Positions 15,164-21,943 of a stretch of 21,943 nt of DNA are shown piece after piece; within the stretch, counting starts at the first letter, position 1; each line of letters begins with the position of its first letter. Source of the DNA: Anammoximicrobium sp964409865 (GTDB lineage Bacteria; Planctomycetota; Planctomycetia; Pirellulales; Pirellulaceae); the NCBI GenBank assembly GCA_964409865.1, contig CAYPGE010000113.1, positions 1 through 21,943 of the forward strand, in the 5' to 3' direction. A program made the position numbers and the translations under genes. The notes under the pieces are model-generated. The model did no database searches, was not told where the DNA came from, and worked only from the letters and a program-made list of their open reading frames with translations.

Positions 15164-18100
15164 ATGGCGATCTCGATCGACCAATTCGTGCATCAGCTTG
15201 CCGACAGCAGTCTGATGTCCGCGGATGAGGTTGTTGCACTGATCGACAGCCTGCCCGCCGAGAAGAAACCGCAGGATGGCGAGCAGTTGGCGAAGGAACT
15301 GGTCCGCCAGAAGAAGCTTACCGCCTTCCAAGCCCAGCAGATGTACGCGGGCAAGGGCAAGTCGTTGGTGCTGGGTAACTACGTGATCCTGGACAAGCTG
15401 GGCCAGGGCGGGATGGGCCTGGTGCTGAAGGCCGAACACCGGCGGATGAAGCGATTGGTGGCGTTGAAGGTGCTCTCGCCGAAGGTCACCAAGTCGCCCG
15501 AAGCTTTGCGGCGGTTCCAGCGTGAAGTCGAGGCCGCAGCCCGGCTGATGCATCCGAACATCGTGACGGCCTTCGACGCCGACGAAGCCGGCGGCACGCA
15601 CTTCTTCGTGATGGAGTACGTGGACGGCAGCGATCTGTCGTCGCTGGTCAAGAAGCGCGGTCCCCTGCCGCTCGACCAGGCGCTGGACTGCATCTTGCAG
15701 GCGGCTCGCGGCCTGGAATTCGCTCACGCGAACGGTGTCGTCCATCGGGACATCAAGCCCGCCAACCTGCTGTTGGACCGGCGCGGGACCGTCAAAATCC
15801 TGGACATGGGCCTGGCGCGGCTCGATACGGCTGGCGGCCAGCAGGATCAACTGACGGGTTCGGGCCAGATCATGGGCACCGTGGACTACATGGCCCCTGA
15901 GCAAGCGATGAGCACCAAGCACGCCGATGCGCGGGCCGACATCTACAGCTTGGGCGTCACGCTCTGGTATCTGCTGACCGGCCGGCCGCTGTACGCCGGC
16001 GAAACCACGGTGGAGAAACTCATGGCTCACCAGACGAAACCGATTCCGTCGTTGTGCGATGCGTGTCCGGAAGTCACCCCGCCGCTGGATGCGATCTTCC
16101 ACCGGATGGTCGCCAAGACGCCGCAGGATCGGTACCAGACGATGGCCGAGGTGCTCGCGGAATTGGAGCAATGCCGTTCCGGTTCGATGGCCGGCCCGCC
16201 GGTCGTGAGCATCGCGACTGCAGAGGACGCGCGGCTAGATGAGTTCCTGCGTGGGATGACGGCGCCGTCAAAGCAGCGTGCCGTGCCGCGGCAAAAGCCG
16301 TCACGAGCTGTAGCCACGGCAGTGGCGCCCGAGCCTGCCCGCACGGCTGATCTGGACGCGACGCTGGATCTGGCAACGCCGCAGGTGGCGACGGACCCGA
16401 AGACCGAGCAATCGTTGCCCGGCGGTCGGATGGTGACGCCAGCGGGCAAGCCGATTCAGCGTCCACCGCGGCCGCCCTGGTGGCAGGATCGGAGAAAACT
16501 GGCGGCTGCCGGCGCGGGCGGGCTGCTGGTGATCTTGCTGGGCATCTGGGTCGTGGTCCGGGACAAGGACGGGAAGGAAGTCGCCCGCGTGCCGGTGCCG
16601 GACGGAGGGAGCGTCACCGTGGAGACGACGGCGAAGAGCGAAACCGCGAAACCGGCAAAAAGCGGTGACAAGGCACCGCAGTCCAAGACCTCTCCGGCTC
16701 CACTGCCACCGTGGAATTTGCCGGCGGGCTCGCCACCGCCGGCGATTGCCCCGTTCGACGCGGCGAAAGCGAAGGAGCACCAAGCCGCGTGGGCCAAGCA
16801 CCTGGGCGTTCCGGTCGAGATGACCAATTCAATCGGCATGAAATTCGTCCTCATCCCGCCGGGTGAGTTCGACATGGGATCGACGGAAGCGGAGGTCGCC
16901 AAGCTTCTGGAGCAAGCCAAGGTCTCGAACCAACCAAGTTCGTACATCGAGAGGCTGACGTCGGAGGCCCCGAAGCATCGCGTCTGGATTACCAAGCCGT
17001 TTTACCTGGGGGCCAGCGAGGTGACGCAGGCTCAGTACGAGCGGGTGATGGACAAGAATCCGAGCAAGTTCAAGGACGATCCAGCTTGCCCGGTGGAGTT
17101 GGTCAGTTGGGACGAGGCTTCGGCGTTTTGTCGGAAACTGGGCGAACTGCCGCAGGAGCAGACGTCTCGCGCTGAGTATCGGCTGCCGACGGAGGCCGAA
17201 TGGGAGTATGCTTGCCGGGCCGGAACGATCACGGCGTGGTATTCGGGTGACGATAGGGGGGCGTTGAGGGAGCATGCGTGGTTCAATCCCGACGCAGAGA
17301 AGAAGACGCATCCGGTGGGTCAAAAGTCACCGAATGCGTGGGGGCTGTACGACATGCACGGGAATGTGTATGAGTGGTGCCAAGATTGGTGGGCAGTCGA
17401 TTACTATGGCGTTTCGCGGCTGGCGGATCCGACGGGTCCTGCGGCAGGCTCGTACCGGGTTCACCGGGGCGGCTGTTGGAACCAGGGTGCCGGGGAATGC
17501 CGAGCGGCCGATCGTGGCACCTTCGTGCCATCGCGCCGGGACTACTACCTGGGCTTCCGCCTCGCGAGGACAGTTTCCTTGCCGGCCAACGGGGCCGCGA
17601 GTCCACAGAAGAAGGTCACTGCATCGCCCCAACCGCCCCCGACGCCCAAACCGTCCACGCCGCCCGCCCCGAAGCCCGCACCGCCGTGGACCCTGCCCCC
17701 TGGTGCTCCACCGCCGGCGATTGCTCCGTTCGACGCGGTCAAGGCCAAGGAGCACCAAGTAGCCTGGGCCAAGTACCTGGGCGTGGAGGTGGAATCGGAG
17801 AATTCCATCGGCATCCGTTTCGCCCTGATTCCGCCGGGCGAGTTCGACATGGGATCGACGGAGGCGGAAGTCGCCAAGCTGTTGGAGGAAGCCAAAGCCA
17901 CGAACCAGCTGAGTTGGTACATCGAGCGTGTGCCGTCGGAGGCTCCGAAGCATCGAGTTCGGATCACGAAGCCGTTCTACTTGGCGGCCAGCGAGGTGAC
18001 GCAAGCGCAATACGAGCGGGTGGTGGGCAATAATCCGAGCAGGTTCAAGGAGGATGCGAATTGTCCGGTGGAGCAGGTCAGTTGGGATGACGCGTCGGCG

Positions 18101-18571
18101 TTCTGCCGAAAGCTGGGCGAATTGCCGGAAGAGCGGTCGGGGCAAAGAACGTATCGGCTACCGACGGAGGCCGAGTGGGAGCACGCGTGTCGCTGCGGGA
18201 CGATCACACCGTGGTATTCAGGTGACGATGAGGGCGGGGTGAAAGAGATCGCTTGGTACAAGTCGAACGCGGGCGAGAAGACGCATCCGGTGTGTCAGAA
18301 GACGGCGAACGCTTGGGGACTCTATGACATGCACGGGAACGTGTGGGAGTGGTGTGATGATTGGTGGTCGATGGATTACTACGCGGCGTCTCCGCTGGAC
18401 GATCCGGCGGGGCCTGGAGCGGGCTCGACCCGCGTGCTTCGCGGCGGCTGCTGGTACGACGGCGCGGGGGGCTGCCGGTCGGCGTACCGGAATTCGATGC
18501 CGCCGGGGTACTCGCTCCACAGCGTCGGGTTCCGCGTGGCCTTTAGTTCGGTGGATGCGTCGAGCAAGTAA
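15164..18571 (+). CDS. Membrane Ser/Thr protein kinase with two extracytoplasmic FGE-sulfatase-type domains
   Basis: A 1135-residue receptor-like kinase. Residues 1-70 form an N-terminal region found before many planctomycete kinases. The kinase domain follows: glycine loop LGQGGMG (79-85), VALK with Lys102, HRDIKPAN with Asp196, and DMG at 214-216 where DFG is usual. A Pro/Ala linker leads to one membrane helix at about 444-466 (LAAAGAGGLLVILLGIWVVV). The C-terminal half is a tandem duplication of about 325 residues, each unit with a proline-rich lead (PPAIAPFDA.KAKEHQ) and an FGE-sulfatase/SUMF1-like domain (NSIGMKFVLIPPGEFDMGS ... RLPTEAEWEYACRAG ... GLYDMHGNVYEWC ... RGGCW). These segments (RGGCWNQGAGECRAA, RGGCWYDGAGGCRSA) lack the usual catalytic cysteine pattern of true FGE, so ligand binding is more likely than formylglycine formation. 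The ATG at 15164 with GGGGA upstream is preferred over the GTG at 15140. Confidence 0.9.
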   Translation: MAISIDQFVHQLADSSLMSADEVVALIDSLPAEKKPQDGEQLAKELVRQKKLTAFQAQQMYAGKGKSLVLGNYVILDKLGQGGMGLVLKAEHRRMKRLVALKVLSPKVTKSPEALRRFQREVEAAARLMHPNIVTAFDADEAGGTHFFVMEYVDGSDLSSLVKKRGPLPLDQALDCILQAARGLEFAHANGVVHRDIKPANLLLDRRGTVKILDMGLARLDTAGGQQDQLTGSGQIMGTVDYMAPEQAMSTKHADARADIYSLGVTLWYLLTGRPLYAGETTVEKLMAHQTKPIPSLCDACPEVTPPLDAIFHRMVAKTPQDRYQTMAEVLAELEQCRSGSMAGPPVVSIATAEDARLDEFLRGMTAPSKQRAVPRQKPSRAVATAVAPEPARTADLDATLDLATPQVATDPKTEQSLPGGRMVTPAGKPIQRPPRPPWWQDRRKLAAAGAGGLLVILLGIWVVVRDKDGKEVARVPVPDGGSVTVETTAKSETAKPAKSGDKAPQSKTSPAPLPPWNLPAGSPPPAIAPFDAAKAKEHQAAWAKHLGVPVEMTNSIGMKFVLIPPGEFDMGSTEAEVAKLLEQAKVSNQPSSYIERLTSEAPKHRVWITKPFYLGASEVTQAQYERVMDKNPSKFKDDPACPVELVSWDEASAFCRKLGELPQEQTSRAEYRLPTEAEWEYACRAGTITAWYSGDDRGALREHAWFNPDAEKKTHPVGQKSPNAWGLYDMHGNVYEWCQDWWAVDYYGVSRLADPTGPAAGSYRVHRGGCWNQGAGECRAADRGTFVPSRRDYYLGFRLARTVSLPANGAASPQKKVTASPQPPPTPKPSTPPAPKPAPPWTLPPGAPPPAIAPFDAVKAKEHQVAWAKYLGVEVESENSIGIRFALIPPGEFDMGSTEAEVAKLLEEAKATNQLSWYIERVPSEAPKHRVRITKPFYLAASEVTQAQYERVVGNNPSRFKEDANCPVEQVSWDDASAFCRKLGELPEERSGQRTYRLPTEAEWEHACRCGTITPWYSGDDEGGVKEIAWYKSNAGEKTHPVCQKTANAWGLYDMHGNVWEWCDDWWSMDYYAASPLDDPAGPGAGSTRVLRGGCWYDGAGGCRSAYRNSMPPGYSLHSVGFRVAFSSVDASSK

Positions 18572-18650
18572 AGCCAGGTCAGGCAAGAGCGGAAGACGGA
18601 GCGGGGGCGAGCAAGGAACCACATAGGCGGCGCAGGGCGCCGTGGGGTCG

Positions 18651-18663
18651 GGGGCGAAGCCCC
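18651..18663. terminator. Weak hairpin between the converging kinase and minus-strand genes
   Basis: GGGGC/GCCCC stem with a GAA loop, in the 113-bp gap between converging genes. No T-run follows on either strand, so its role as a terminator is doubtful. Confidence 0.2.
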
Positions 18664-18684
18664 AGCGAATTCGGCATCGGCTTC

Positions 18685-18909
18685 TCAGCCGTCCCCCATT
18701 TCATCCCGCTCTTCCTCCTCGATCGCCTCGATCAGTTCCTGTTCCGAGATCCTCGGCCAGTTGAACTGCACCGCCTTATGCGATCCCCGTTTCTGGTACG
18801 TCTCTTCGTCCCACGTGGCCCGGATCCGCTCGCACGCCTGGCGGATCTCATCCGGCGACGGGTCGGGCATCCTGGGCTTCGGCGGCCGTTTCCCTCTCCG
18901 CTTCGTCAT
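18685..18909 (-). CDS. Small hypothetical protein coupled to a DNA methyltransferase remnant
   Basis: The 74-residue protein begins MTKRRGKRPPKPRMPDPSPDEIRQ (shown as two parts: MTKRRGKRPPKPRMPDPSP, then DEIRQACERIRATWDEETYQ). It has a basic proline-rich N terminus, a helical middle and a very acidic end (IEAIEEEERDEMGDG). I recognise no named function. Its ATG overlaps the stop of the methyltransferase frame (ATGA), which suggests coupled translation, as is common in phage and restriction-modification gene sets. The long open frame that continues upstream to 20184 is not coding; the ATGA overlap supports the short form. Confidence 0.6.
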   Translation of the reverse strand: MTKRRGKRPPKPRMPDPSPDEIRQACERIRATWDEETYQKRGSHKAVQFNWPRISEQELIEAIEEEERDEMGDG

Positions 18910-19298
18910 GGCGAAGATCCGTCCGGGAAAGCGACCTGAGACGCAATCCGCCGCCTCGCCAAGTCGATCTGCTCCTGTCGGACGTCGATCCCGATCGCGT
19001 TGCGGCCGTGCATCAGGGCCACGGCGGCCGTCGTCCCGGACCCGACGAAAGGATCGAGGACCGTTCCGCCGGGCGGGCAGAACGAGCGGATGAACCACTC
19101 GGCCAGAGCTTCCGGGAACGGGGCTTCGTTCTCGTGGCAGAGCTTGTGCCCCATCACGCCGCCCCCGACGATCAGCTTGATCAGGTTGCCGGGATTGGCT
19201 TTCGAGCAGACGACGAACTCGCAATCGTTCCTGAGCCAGTCCGGCCCGTCGCTGCCCGGGATCCCGACCCGGCCTCCGTACGGGGACGGGTCCGATCC
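18906..19298 (-). pseudogene. 5'-truncated DNA N6-adenine/N4-cytosine methyltransferase
   Basis: About 130 codons encode the C-terminal part of a phage-type DNA methyltransferase: RVGIPGSDGPDWLRNDCEFV, then GHKLCHENEAPFPEALAEWF, then the SAM-binding motif VLDPFVGSGTTAAVALMHGR and IGIDVRQEQIDLARRRI. The N-terminal part with the catalytic (D/N/S)PP(Y/F/W) motif is missing, and an in-frame TGA lies just upstream at 19299-19301. The segment joining CEFVVCSK to ANPGNLIKL also seems short for the family. Some 25 bp beyond the break is a fragment of the palindromic repeat family (19328-19343). It is therefore probably a decayed fragment of a phage or restriction-modification module, although translation of a short product from an internal start cannot be excluded. 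Confidence 0.75.
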
Positions 19299-19327
19299 TC
19301 AGTCGCGCCGGAGGAAATCTGGTGTCC

Positions 19328-19343
19328 GGCGTGATGGCTGCTA
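19328..19343. repeat. Fragment of the nested repeat family (copy 6, core half only)
   Basis: GCGTGATGGCTGCTATTGA near 19325-19343 matches the right half of the core in copy 1 (GCGTGATGGCTGCTTTGAT at 1238-1256). No outer arms are present. It sits just upstream of the truncated methyltransferase. Confidence 0.45.
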
Positions 19344-19421
19344 TTGAGCCCCTCGCAGCCGCCCAGCATTCTGCCAGCCGGGCGACGTTTTCGCCGAGTG
19401 CCGCCACGGATCGCGGAGCAG

Positions 19422-20192
19422 TTACTTCTTGTAGTATTCCATGAACTCGACGACCGCGCCGTCTTCGGTCTGATAGAAGCCGACCTTGGCGATGCCGGCG
19501 TCGAAGGGCTCGATCAGGACCTTCAATCCCTTGGCGGCTGCGGCGATGGAATCGACGCGGAAGGCGACGTGCGGTTGGTCGCGCACCGGGCTCTGGACCG
19601 GAGTGTCGGGCTCGAACCGCAGCCATTCCACGCGGTACGGATGCGCCGCGATGCCGGTCACCCAGACCTTGGTCGCCGCGACGTAGGTCTCGTTGGGCTT
19701 CTTCTCGGTGGTGATCAGTCCGATGTGATCGAACTGCAATTGCCGGGGCGGCGCTGTTGCAGAATCCTTGGGATATTCCATGAATTCGACGACCGCGCCG
19801 TCTTCGGTCTGGAAGAAAGCCACACGGGCAATGCCGGCATCGAAGGGCTTGGAAACGCATTTCAGCCCCGCCGCGGCCTCGGCCGCCTTCTCGATGTTCT
19901 CGACGCGGAAGGCGATGTGAGGATTCGGCCCCTTGAACGGCCCGTCCGACCGCAGCCATTCGACACCGTACGGATGTTTCTGGAAGTCCGTCACCCAGAC
20001 CTTGGTCGCCGCCACGAATCGCTCGTGGGGCTGCTTGTCCGCGGTCCAGATGCCGATGTGCTCGAATTGCCTCACCGGATCGAAGGAGCCAGCGGGCTTG
20101 TCCGATTCGTCTTTCGCGACGGCCAGCGACGTGACCGCCGAAAGAACTACCGCCAAGCACACAGCAGAAAGGACGACACGGCAAATCGACAT
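19422..20192 (-). CDS. Secreted protein with two VOC/glyoxalase-like repeats
   Basis: The 256-residue protein has a Sec signal (MSICRVVLSAVCLAVVLSAV, cleavage near SLAVA-KDES). Two repeats of about 100 residues follow: FEHIGIWTADKQPHERFVAA ... PHIAFRVENI ... FFQTEDGAVVEFMEY and FDHIGLITTEKKPNETYVAA ... PHVAFRVDSI ... FYQTEDGAVVEFMEY. Each has the betaalphabetabetabeta character and the His...Glu pattern of vicinal-oxygen-chelate (glyoxalase/dioxygenase) modules, which bind a metal through paired modules. The two-module layout would make one active site within a chain; the reaction is unknown. The DNA of the two repeats is also alike, pointing to a fairly recent internal duplication. AGGAGA about 7 bp before the ATG fixes the start. 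It is a single gene with its own promoter candidate. Confidence 0.75.
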   Translation of the reverse strand: MSICRVVLSAVCLAVVLSAVTSLAVAKDESDKPAGSFDPVRQFEHIGIWTADKQPHERFVAATKVWVTDFQKHPYGVEWLRSDGPFKGPNPHIAFRVENIEKAAEAAAGLKCVSKPFDAGIARVAFFQTEDGAVVEFMEYPKDSATAPPRQLQFDHIGLITTEKKPNETYVAATKVWVTGIAAHPYRVEWLRFEPDTPVQSPVRDQPHVAFRVDSIAAAAKGLKVLIEPFDAGIAKVGFYQTEDGAVVEFMEYYKK

Positions 20193-20240
20193 GATGTCTT
20201 CTCCTGATCTTTCGTGGAAAACGGGCTGGAATCGAGACGG

Positions 20241-20269
20241 ATTATAACAACTGGCAACGGTGATTGAAA
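20241..20269 (-). promoter_or_regulatory. Candidate promoter of the VOC-repeat gene
   Basis: On the minus strand a perfect TATAAT (20246-20241) is preceded by TTTCAA (20269-20264) with a 17-bp spacer. The -35 is weak (3/6). The leader to the ATG would be about 40 nt. Confidence 0.4.
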
Positions 20270-20339
20270 TGACTTCCGGATCCTTGATCCGCGTCGTAGC
20301 GGGCACAGAAAGACGGAGGGGAAGCTGACAGAAAGATAA

Positions 20340-20428
20340 GGTGACAGAAAAATGGACATCCCGGAGGAGGGAACTGCCGGCCCCGTCCGTAAACGCACAT
20401 CTTCCCGTGCCGTCATTTTTCTGTCACC
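20340..20428. repeat. 89-bp element with 15-bp perfect terminal inverted repeats
   Basis: GGTGACAGAAAAATG (20340-20354) and CATTTTTCTGTCACC (20414-20428) are perfect complements enclosing 59 bp without a gene. The layout is that of a small non-autonomous (MITE- or REP-like) element. It directly abuts family copy 7. A partial second copy of the left end (GCTGACAGAAAGATAA) lies just upstream near 20324. Confidence 0.7.
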
Positions 20429-20531
20429 CGACAAATGGCTGTCCGGATTCTCCACGGCGTAAACTTCCAGCTTGCGGTAGATCGCGGCATCGCAAGCTGG
20501 AAGCTTACGCCACTTCTTTCTCGAACGGTGC
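20429..20531. repeat. Nested inverted repeat, family copy 7 (AGCTTCCAGCTTGCG core; left arm decayed)
   Basis: Inner arms at 20456-20476 and 20491-20511 are complementary with one mismatch and match copies 3 and 4. The right outer arm (TTTCTCGAACGGTGC) is intact; the left is degraded (ACAAATGGCTGTCCG). It lies about 80 bp before the pntAA start, just upstream of the promoter candidate. The remaining parts of 20193-20609 hold only the promoters and the 89-bp element. Confidence 0.8.
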
Positions 20532-20539
20532 GAAGGCGT

Positions 20540-20567
20540 TTGCCGGGAAATAACCACGTGATAGAAT
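20540..20567 (+). promoter_or_regulatory. Candidate promoter of the pnt operon
   Basis: TTGCCG (20540-20545, 4/6) and TAGAAT (20562-20567, 5/6) with a 16-bp spacer, about 42 bp before the pntAA start. Confidence 0.45.
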
Positions 20568-20609
20568 GACGTGTGCCTTCGATTCCCCAGACATCCACGG
20601 AGGTGTCCC

Positions 20610-21770
20610 ATGATCCTCGGAGTTCCCAAGGAGATTCTGGACAACGAATTGCGGGTCGCCGCTCTGCCGGAAACGGCGGCCGAGTATGTCAAGCTGGGAT
20701 TTGAGGTCCTGGTCCAGGCCTCGGCCGGCGAAGGTGCCTTGCGAGCCGACGCGGAGTATCAGGCTTCCGGGGCCAAGATCGTCGGCGATCCGCAGGCCTT
20801 GTTGGCCGCCGCGGACGTGATCGTGAAAGTCAAACAGCCCTGGTTCAACCAGGAGACGGGCCAGCACGAGGTCGAGATGATGCGGCGGGGGACCGTGCTG
20901 GTGACGTTCCTGCACCCTGCGGCCCCGCCGAATCACGACACGATCCGCATGCTGGCAGCGCGGAACATCACGGCCCTGACGATGGATGATATTCCGCGCA
21001 TCTCGCGGGCGCAAACGATGGATGCGCTGACCTCGATGAGCACCGTCACCGGCTACAAGTCCGTGCTGATCGCGGCCAACCGGTTCCCGAAATTCGTCCC
21101 GATGATCGGCACGGCCATTGGAACCGTCAAGGCGGCGAAGTTCCTGGTGGTCGGGACCGGCGTGGTCGGTTTGCAGGCGATCGCTGCAGCAAAGAGGCTG
21201 GGAGGATCGGTCAAGGCGGTGGACATCAAGCAGGATGCACGTCTGGCCGCCGACAGCCTGGGCGCCAAGATCGGCGGCTTCGACGTGCCGCCGGAACTGG
21301 CCATCGGCCAGGGCGGTTATGCCCGCGCCTTGCCGCCGGAGTGGCTCGAGAAAGAGCGTGCAGCCCTGGGGCCGCTGGTGCAAGAAGCCGATATCGTGAT
21401 CCTGTGCGCGCTGGTGCCGGGCGAAGTCGCACCCGTGCTGGTTACCGAGGAGATGCTCCAGAAGATGAAGCCGGGCTCCGTGATCGTCGACGTCGCGATC
21501 GACCAGGGCGGCAACTGCGCGGCGAGCGAACCGGGCTGCGAGACGATCCGGCACGGGGTCCGTCTGCTGGGGCTGTGGAACATCCCCGGTACAATGCCAG
21601 TACACGCGAGCTGGCTGTATGCACACAATATGCTGAACTTCATCATGAACCTTTTCAAACACGGCCTGGACCAGCCCGACCTGGACGACGAGATCGTGCG
21701 GCACTCGCTGGTCACACACCAGGGAAAAATTGTGCATCAGGGGACATTGAAAGCGATGGGGCTGATGTAG
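20610..21770 (+). CDS. pntAA: Proton-translocating NAD(P)+ transhydrogenase, subunit alpha part 1 (NAD-binding)
   Basis: This is the soluble NAD(H)-binding subunit (domain I) of the membrane enzyme that uses the proton gradient to pass hydride from NADH to NADP+, supplying NADPH. The 386-residue product starts MILGVPKEILDNELRVAALP. It has the dinucleotide motif KFLVVGTGVVGLQAIAAAKRLGG and the PntA signatures GGYARALPPEW, EADIVILCALVPGEVAPVLV and MKPGSVIVDVAIDQGGNC. Alanine dehydrogenase is related, but the long ALVPGEVAPVLVTEEML segment and the PntAB-like gene that follows favour PntAA. GGAGG at 20599-20603 is 6 bp before the ATG. A 57-bp gap leads to the next subunit, as in organisms where the alpha chain is split. 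Confidence 0.92.
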   Translation: MILGVPKEILDNELRVAALPETAAEYVKLGFEVLVQASAGEGALRADAEYQASGAKIVGDPQALLAAADVIVKVKQPWFNQETGQHEVEMMRRGTVLVTFLHPAAPPNHDTIRMLAARNITALTMDDIPRISRAQTMDALTSMSTVTGYKSVLIAANRFPKFVPMIGTAIGTVKAAKFLVVGTGVVGLQAIAAAKRLGGSVKAVDIKQDARLAADSLGAKIGGFDVPPELAIGQGGYARALPPEWLEKERAALGPLVQEADIVILCALVPGEVAPVLVTEEMLQKMKPGSVIVDVAIDQGGNCAASEPGCETIRHGVRLLGLWNIPGTMPVHASWLYAHNMLNFIMNLFKHGLDQPDLDDEIVRHSLVTHQGKIVHQGTLKAMGLM

Positions 21771-21788
21771 TGCCCAACTTGGGTGTGG

Positions 21789-21810
21789 CACGGCCTACTT
21801 GTTGGCCGTG
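21789..21810. repeat. Hairpin between pntAA and pntAB
   Basis: CACGGCC (21789-21795) and GGCCGTG (21804-21810) form a perfect 7-bp stem with an 8-nt loop, 17 bp before the pntAB start. It might set the ratio of the two subunits by shielding the upstream mRNA; that is inference. Confidence 0.5.
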
Positions 21811-21827
21811 TCCGCGGGAGACAAACG

Positions 21828-21943
21828 ATGGCGGATCTGCTGTTGATGGCGTCCGTTTTGGCCGTTTCTTCGGCCGTCGGCTATGTGCTCATCTCACGGG
21901 TTCCCCCGCGGCTGCACACGCCGCTGATGTCGATGACCAACGC
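21828..21943 (+). CDS. pntAB: NAD(P)+ transhydrogenase, subunit alpha part 2 (membrane), 3' end outside the window
   Basis: Only the first 38 codons are in view. They read MADLLLMASVLAVSSAVGYV and then LISRVPPRLHTPLMSMTNA, a membrane helix followed by the strongly conserved RVPPxLHTPLMSxTNA segment of the small membrane subunit. GGGAG lies about 8 bp before the ATG. It follows pntAA in the same direction; pntB would be expected next, beyond the window. Confidence 0.85.
   Translation, partial: MADLLLMASVLAVSSAVGYVLISRVPPRLHTPLMSMTN

Noticed and set aside
18910..20184. A 499-codon frame joining the small gene to sequence far upstream
   Set aside because: It crosses the methyltransferase remnant and the VOC-repeat gene out of frame; only the last 74 codons look real.
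20610..21770. Alanine dehydrogenase
   Set aside because: It is related in fold, but the signature segments and the PntAB-like gene that follows identify transhydrogenase alpha part 1.

Overview
The window looks like a chromosomal piece of a high-GC planctomycete (Planctomycetota, possibly Pirellulales-like). I infer this from gene content, not from a marker gene. The main clues are a Ser/Thr kinase with a planctomycete-type N-terminal region, a 'DMG' motif in place of DFG and two fused FGE-sulfatase-type domains; secreted enzymes of unknown pathway; split pntAA/pntAB; a SET-domain protein; and many short palindromic repeats between genes. No rRNA, tRNA or CRISPR array is visible.

Layout. Positions 1-4339 hold a nitrogen-sensing cluster on the + strand: an ammonium transporter (5' end outside the window), a PII protein and the PII uridylyltransferase GlnD. 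Positions 4494-7884 hold a Tat-exported FAD oxidoreductase and a secreted alpha/beta hydrolase, separated by palindromic repeats. Positions 8299-10901 hold an RRM RNA-binding protein, a DEAD-box helicase and a SET-domain methyltransferase. Positions 11137-13349 (- strand) hold the two-gene Fe-S assembly operon nifU-nifS. Positions 13350-15163 are a patchy accessory stretch: a small minus-strand ORF, a class I methyltransferase whose stop codon lies in an attC-like palindrome, and shifted-frame coding remnants. Positions 15164-18571 encode the large receptor-like kinase. Positions 18685-19298 (- strand) hold a small gene coupled to a 5'-truncated DNA methyltransferase, probably phage or restriction debris. 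Positions 19422-20192 (- strand) encode a secreted protein with two VOC-like repeats. Positions 20610-21943 hold pntAA and the start of pntAB.

The most distinctive feature is a family of nested inverted repeats of about 75-110 bp, with six full or nearly full copies and one fragment, all between genes. Its members appear to be assembled from exchangeable outer arms (one starting GTTCGAGAAATAACTGTC, the other GGCGAATCAATAACTGTC) and exchangeable hairpin cores (one around ATCAC..GTGAT, the other around GCTTCCAGCTTGCG). A separate 39-bp perfect palindrome lies in frame inside the hydrolase gene, and an 89-bp element with 15-bp terminal inverted repeats abuts the last family copy. I see no obvious new defence or metabolic system. 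The candidates most worth following are the modular repeat family, the attC-like site behind the methyltransferase, and the kinase with duplicated FGE-like domains.
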